Shown in pieces: positions 7,272-9,814 of a stretch of DNA of 9,814 nt (its first letter is position 1; the number at the start of each line of letters is the position of its first letter). The stretch is from an uncultured Ruminococcus sp. (GTDB taxonomy: Bacteria; Bacillota; Clostridia; Oscillospirales; Ruminococcaceae). The notes beneath the pieces were generated by a model. It saw nothing but the letters and a program-made list of their open reading frames with translations. It was not told where the DNA came from and made no database searches. The stretch covers positions 1-9,814 of the forward strand of contig CAMOEP010000058.1 of assembly GCA_946612185.1 (NCBI GenBank), given 5' to 3'. Both the position numbers and the translations under genes were made by a program.

Positions 7272-8243
7272 TCAGTCCTCCCTTTCGATGTCAAAACCCA
7301 TTCTCCGGAGAAGCTCCATATCGGAACTGATACTGCTGCCGGAGGTGGTGAGCATATCGCCTGTTATAGCCGCATTTGCGCCGCTTCGGAACGCCCTCTC
7401 ACCTGAGTTTTCCATAAGCGCACGACCGGCGGCAAGTCGGATATGCGCCGTGGGACAGACGTAGCGGAACATGGCTATAGTCCGCAGGATATCGGCTTCC
7501 GTAAGCTGAAGATTATCCGCCAGGGGAGTGCCTTTTATCGGCATCAGCGCATTTATGGGAACGGAGTCCACCTGAAGATCAGCGAGGGTCAGCGCCATGT
7601 CCAGCCTGTCCTGCCAGGTCTCGCCCATGCCGATTATTCCGCCGGAGCATACCTGGAAACCGCAGTTTTTCGCCCTTTTTATGCAGGCTAATTTGTCATC
7701 GAAGGAGTGTGTGGTGCATATATTGGGGAAGTTGCGGCGGGAAGTTTCGATATTGCAGTGATACCGCCGAACGCCGCTGTCGTAGAGTTCCCGGAATTGC
7801 TCGTCGGTGAGCAAACCAAGTGATGCGCAGAGTTTGATGCCGCACTCGCTGCCCATTCGACGGAACGCAGAGAGCGCCTTGCGGAAGTCCTCGCCCTCCA
7901 GGGAGCGTCCGGCGGTGACGATAGCGAACCTGTGAACGCCTTTGGAGTTGTTGTGGCGGCACTCCCGGAGAATCTCCTCCTCGTCCATGAAGCCGTACTC
8001 GCTGATACCGGTGTGGTTGTGGGCAGACTGAGCGCAGAACCGGCAGTTTTCCGGGCATTTTCCGCTTTTGCCGTTGACGATGCTGCACAGGTCAACGTGG
8101 TCGCCGCAGAGTTTGCTTCTTATCAGGTCAGCGCCGGCGCAGAGCCCGTCCAGGTCGGCATCGAAGAAAAATCCCAGATCATCGGAATTTGTAAGCCTTC
8201 TGCCGGAAACTATCTCCCCGGCAAGTTCAGTAACATTTATCAT
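7272..8243 (-). CDS. bioB: Biotin synthase, radical SAM enzyme, predicted type II
   Basis: This radical SAM enzyme inserts sulfur into dethiobiotin to make biotin. It has 323 residues, within the family range. The SAM-cluster motif CPENCRFC supplies C63, C67 and C70. Compared by eye with E. coli BioB, the auxiliary-cluster ligands C128, C188 and R260 have counterparts at C139, C199 and R269. The fourth, C97, aligns with A107 in HRFAIVTAGR. Two extra cysteines occur near the active site, C163 (in YHCNIETS) and C176 (in PNICTTHS). This pattern fits the type II biotin synthases of gut anaerobes, reported with a [4Fe-5S] auxiliary cluster; that link is recalled, and cluster type here is inference. 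The substrate-contacting N164 and E166 match E. coli N153 and D155. The start has GGAGG at 8249-8253, overlapping the end of bioY. Confidence 0.97.
   Translation of the reverse strand: MINVTELAGEIVSGRRLTNSDDLGFFFDADLDGLCAGADLIRSKLCGDHVDLCSIVNGKSGKCPENCRFCAQSAHNHTGISEYGFMDEEEILRECRHNNSKGVHRFAIVTAGRSLEGEDFRKALSAFRRMGSECGIKLCASLGLLTDEQFRELYDSGVRRYHCNIETSRRNFPNICTTHSFDDKLACIKRAKNCGFQVCSGGIIGMGETWQDRLDMALTLADLQVDSVPINALMPIKGTPLADNLQLTEADILRTIAMFRYVCPTAHIRLAAGRALMENSGERAFRSGANAAITGDMLTTSGSSISSDMELLRRMGFDIERED
7276..7283 (-). promoter_or_regulatory. Ribosome-binding site of bioD inside the 3' end of bioB
   Basis: AGGGAGGA on the - strand lies within the last codons of bioB, with GGAGG 6 bases before the ATG at 7270. 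It supports this start over the upstream in-frame ATG at 7294 and suggests coupled translation. Confidence 0.8.
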
Positions 8244-8252
8244 AATATCCTC

Positions 8253-8798
8253 CTAAACAGCAAAATTTTTACGCAGTACCGGGACAATGCTCCGCCCGGT
8301 GACAGCGCTGATGATACACAGGAATATGTCGCCGGGAACAGCCAGAATGAAGCAGTACAGGAAAAGCTGCCACAGTCCTATCTGCGAGCCGAGGACGAAT
8401 TTGCTGATGACCCAGTACCAGCCCATTCCCAGGGCGTAGACGGCAAGGAGTCCGGTGAAGGAAGCGATCAGCAGGCGCTTCACGGTCGGTTCACCTTTTC
8501 CGGCGATAGTACCTGTGATAGATGTACCCAGGATAAATCCCAGTAAATAGCCAAAAGTCGGCTGCAATACATAGGAAAGACCGCCGCCCTCAGTGAATAC
8601 AGGCACGCCCAGCAGTCCAAGCGCCACATACCCGGCGACGCTGAGAGCGCCACGCTTGCTGCCCAGGAGTATACCGGCGAGGGTGGTGAACAGGAATTGC
8701 AGGGTGAAAGGGCAGACCGGAACGGGTATGCGGATATATGCTCCGGCGGTGATAAGGGCTATAAATAGCGACATTTGAGTGATATCTTTTACTTTCAT
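8253..8798 (-). CDS. bioY: Biotin ECF transporter substrate-binding S component
   Basis: This is a membrane protein of 181 residues that binds biotin and imports it, normally together with the shared ECF energizing module EcfAA'T. It consists almost entirely of hydrophobic helices (about six). Family segments include PFTLQFLFTTLAGILLG (29-45), the following RGALSVAGYVALGLLGVPVF, and GGGLSYVLQPTFGYLLGF. The start at 8798 is chosen because GGAGG precedes the ATG; the frame opens further upstream to 8855, but that part would cover the promoter. No ecfA or ecfT gene is beside it, so it probably uses a module encoded elsewhere (group II arrangement). As first gene of the operon, it pairs uptake with synthesis, which is typical of biotin-repressed units. 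Nine bases separate it from bioB. Confidence 0.95.
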   Translation of the reverse strand: MKVKDITQMSLFIALITAGAYIRIPVPVCPFTLQFLFTTLAGILLGSKRGALSVAGYVALGLLGVPVFTEGGGLSYVLQPTFGYLLGFILGTSITGTIAGKGEPTVKRLLIASFTGLLAVYALGMGWYWVISKFVLGSQIGLWQLFLYCFILAVPGDIFLCIISAVTGRSIVPVLRKNFAV

Positions 8799-8826
8799 AT
8801 TAACCTCCGCTGTGAATTTCAACAAT

Positions 8827-8855
8827 ATTATAGCACAGTAAATTCCAAATGTCAA
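8827..8855 (-). promoter_or_regulatory. Perfect-consensus promoter of the biotin operon
   Basis: Read on the - strand, TTGACA (8855-8850) and TATAAT (8832-8827) are 17 bases apart. Transcription should start near 8820, giving a leader of only about 22 bases. I did not find a clear BirA-type palindrome (TTAACC/GGTTAA arms) here. Only weak CTGTG and CACAG arms flank the -10 region (8833-8837 and 8809-8813 on the + strand). Confidence 0.9.
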
Positions 8856-8881
8856 CTATTATTTTAAGATGGGGTGACAAT

Positions 8882-8918
8882 AAAAATTCCCCCGACATTT
8901 GTGGAAATGTCAGGGGAA
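8882..8918 (-). terminator. Intrinsic terminator of the dockerin gene
   Basis: Arms 8887-8900 and 8905-8918 pair over 13 base pairs with a single C-A mismatch and a 4-base loop. Read leftward on the - strand the stem is followed by a T-run (A's at 8882-8886 on the + strand). It starts 15 bases after the stop codon of the dockerin protein and lies about 27 bases upstream of the biotin-operon -35 box. Confidence 0.88.
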
Positions 8919-8933
8919 GATAAAAGTTATGGG

Positions 8934-9814
8934 TTACTTGCTGAGCAGTTCACGCATTTCGATAAGGTCGAAAGCGTTGAGTTTTCCGTCGCCGTTGAGG
9001 TCACCGGCTTTCCAGTTTGTGAGTTTACCGCAGCCCAGGAGGTATTTCTCCAGGTCAACCAGGTCATTCACAGCCAGTTCGCCGTTATTATCAACATCGC
9101 CTGGAACTTCGAGAAGTTCACCGTAAAGCTCGATCTCAGCGATATTAGCATTGTAGATATTGTCGGGGTTCATGCTGTTTTTCGGCGCACCGGAGGGTAC
9201 TTCGTACCTTACATATCTTGCCTTGAGTTCCTTGCCGGACAGGTCAGCGTAGTTCATCTTGAAGCCGGGAACAGCGTCGATGGTGTACGCCTCAGTCCAT
9301 TTTTCGCCGTCGGTGGAAACCATGAATCTGCCGTCCACGCAGCGGTACTCGAAGGACTTTCTTGGGCAGTAGCCGATAGCGTCGATGGAGTAAACAGCGC
9401 CCAGGTCAGCAGTTGCCCAGCCGTCGCCAACGCCGTCGAAGAATGAAGCATTGCTGCCGTCAAATGCCTTTTCAGCGTTGTTTGCGGAACTCTGGTAAGG
9501 AGTAGATCCGTCGATAGAAACGGGCTTTATCTTGCTGTACTGACCCTTTGGTGAGGGCTTGCCGTAGAGTTCGATCTCAGCCATATTGCAGCAGTAAGAG
9601 CCGTCGGGGTTATCACTGCTTGTGGGAGCGCCGGCAGGTGTCTGGTAGCGGACGTACCTTGCGGTAGTATTGCCGGAGAACTGCGCAACGTAGTTCATTC
9701 CGAAGAAAGGCTTGCTCTTGATAGTGTACAGCTCAGACCAGTTCACGCCGTCCTCGGATACGGAGAACTTACCCTCCGGGCAGCGGTACTCAAAGCCTGA
9801 TCTTGGGCAGTAGC
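8934..9814 (-). CDS. Dockerin protein with tandem F5/8 type C (discoidin/CBM32-like) repeats, 5' end outside window
   Basis: This is the C-terminal part, about 292 residues, of a modular cellulosome-type protein; the frame stays open to the window edge, so the N-terminus and any signal peptide or catalytic module are missing. Two homologous beta-rich repeats are visible. The first (about 9814-9560) contains YCPRSGFEYRC, ARYVRYQTPAGAP and IAEIELYG-type ending AEIELYG. The second (about 9535-9115) contains YCPRKSFEYRC, ARYVRYEVPSGAP and IAEIELYGE. Both match the discoidin pattern of DG..W plus ARYVRY plus AEIELYG. A type I dockerin follows (9104-8937), with two calcium-loop segments, GDVDNNGELAVNDL and GDLNGDGKLNAFDL, 30-odd residues apart. 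Dockerins anchor proteins to scaffoldin cohesins outside the cell; the repeats probably bind glycans. Catalytic activity cannot be judged. A ribosome start inside this region is not needed: the GTG at 9746 is an ordinary internal valine. Confidence 0.93.
   Translation of the reverse strand, partial: YCPRSGFEYRCPEGKFSVSEDGVNWSELYTIKSKPFFGMNYVAQFSGNTTARYVRYQTPAGAPTSSDNPDGSYCCNMAEIELYGKPSPKGQYSKIKPVSIDGSTPYQSSANNAEKAFDGSNASFFDGVGDGWATADLGAVYSIDAIGYCPRKSFEYRCVDGRFMVSTDGEKWTEAYTIDAVPGFKMNYADLSGKELKARYVRYEVPSGAPKNSMNPDNIYNANIAEIELYGELLEVPGDVDNNGELAVNDLVDLEKYLLGCGKLTNWKAGDLNGDGKLNAFDLIEMRELLSK

Noticed and set aside
7932..8546. 204-codon open frame on the + strand across bioB and bioY
   Set aside because: It crosses two real genes and their junction on the other strand and shows no coherent protein.
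8799..8820. Riboswitch or structured leader for the biotin operon
   Set aside because: The leader is only about 22 bases and holds little beyond the ribosome-binding site.
8874..9446. 190-codon open frame on the + strand over the dockerin gene
   Set aside because: It begins in the terminator region and is antisense to the dockerin and discoidin repeats.
9744..9746. GTG as start codon of the dockerin protein
   Set aside because: The same frame continues unbroken to the window edge and encodes the first part of the discoidin repeat, so this GTG is an internal valine.

Overview
The window looks like chromosomal DNA from an anaerobic, cellulosome-bearing gut or rumen Clostridium relative, most likely Ruminococcus or a close Oscillospiraceae genus. 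The main evidence is a C-terminal type I dockerin on a secreted-type protein at the right edge, together with a Firmicutes-style biotin operon (bioY-bioB-bioD-bioA), strong GGAGG ribosome-binding sites and consensus TTGACA-N17-TATAAT promoters. Base composition is moderate, a little above 50% GC by eye. The genus is an inference; I could not run a search.

Left half (+ strand). A short leader with a long palindrome (73-120) precedes a complete ABC-F ATPase of the Uup type (164-1954). A consensus promoter (1993-2021) with an operator-like nested inverted repeat around its start site drives a two-gene, translationally coupled unit. This encodes a 95-residue single-helix membrane protein (DUF6110-like) and a P1B-type metal ATPase with an unusual FSC membrane motif. 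A terminator (4450-4486) ends this unit, and the next promoter begins one base later. That promoter serves a single gene encoding an ASCH domain fused to a DUF1810 domain (4548-5324).

Right half (- strand). A bidirectional hairpin terminator (5326-5359) separates the convergent halves. The biotin operon reads leftward from a perfect promoter at 8827-8855: bioY (biotin uptake S component), bioB (biotin synthase lacking one classic auxiliary-cluster cysteine), bioD and bioA. Together they convert KAPA through DAPA and dethiobiotin to biotin and also import biotin. bioF and the pimelate genes are not here. Upstream on the same strand is the 3' part of a modular protein with two F5/8 type C (discoidin/CBM32-like) repeats and a dockerin, ending in its own terminator.

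The most interesting items are the small membrane protein plus FSC-type P-ATPase pair, which resembles the mycobacterial PacL1-CtpC metal efflux arrangement; the predicted type II biotin synthase; the ASCH-DUF1810 fusion; and the operator-like palindrome on the metal-ATPase promoter. No tRNA, rRNA, CRISPR array or transposase gene was seen, and no gene-free stretch exceeds 300 bases.
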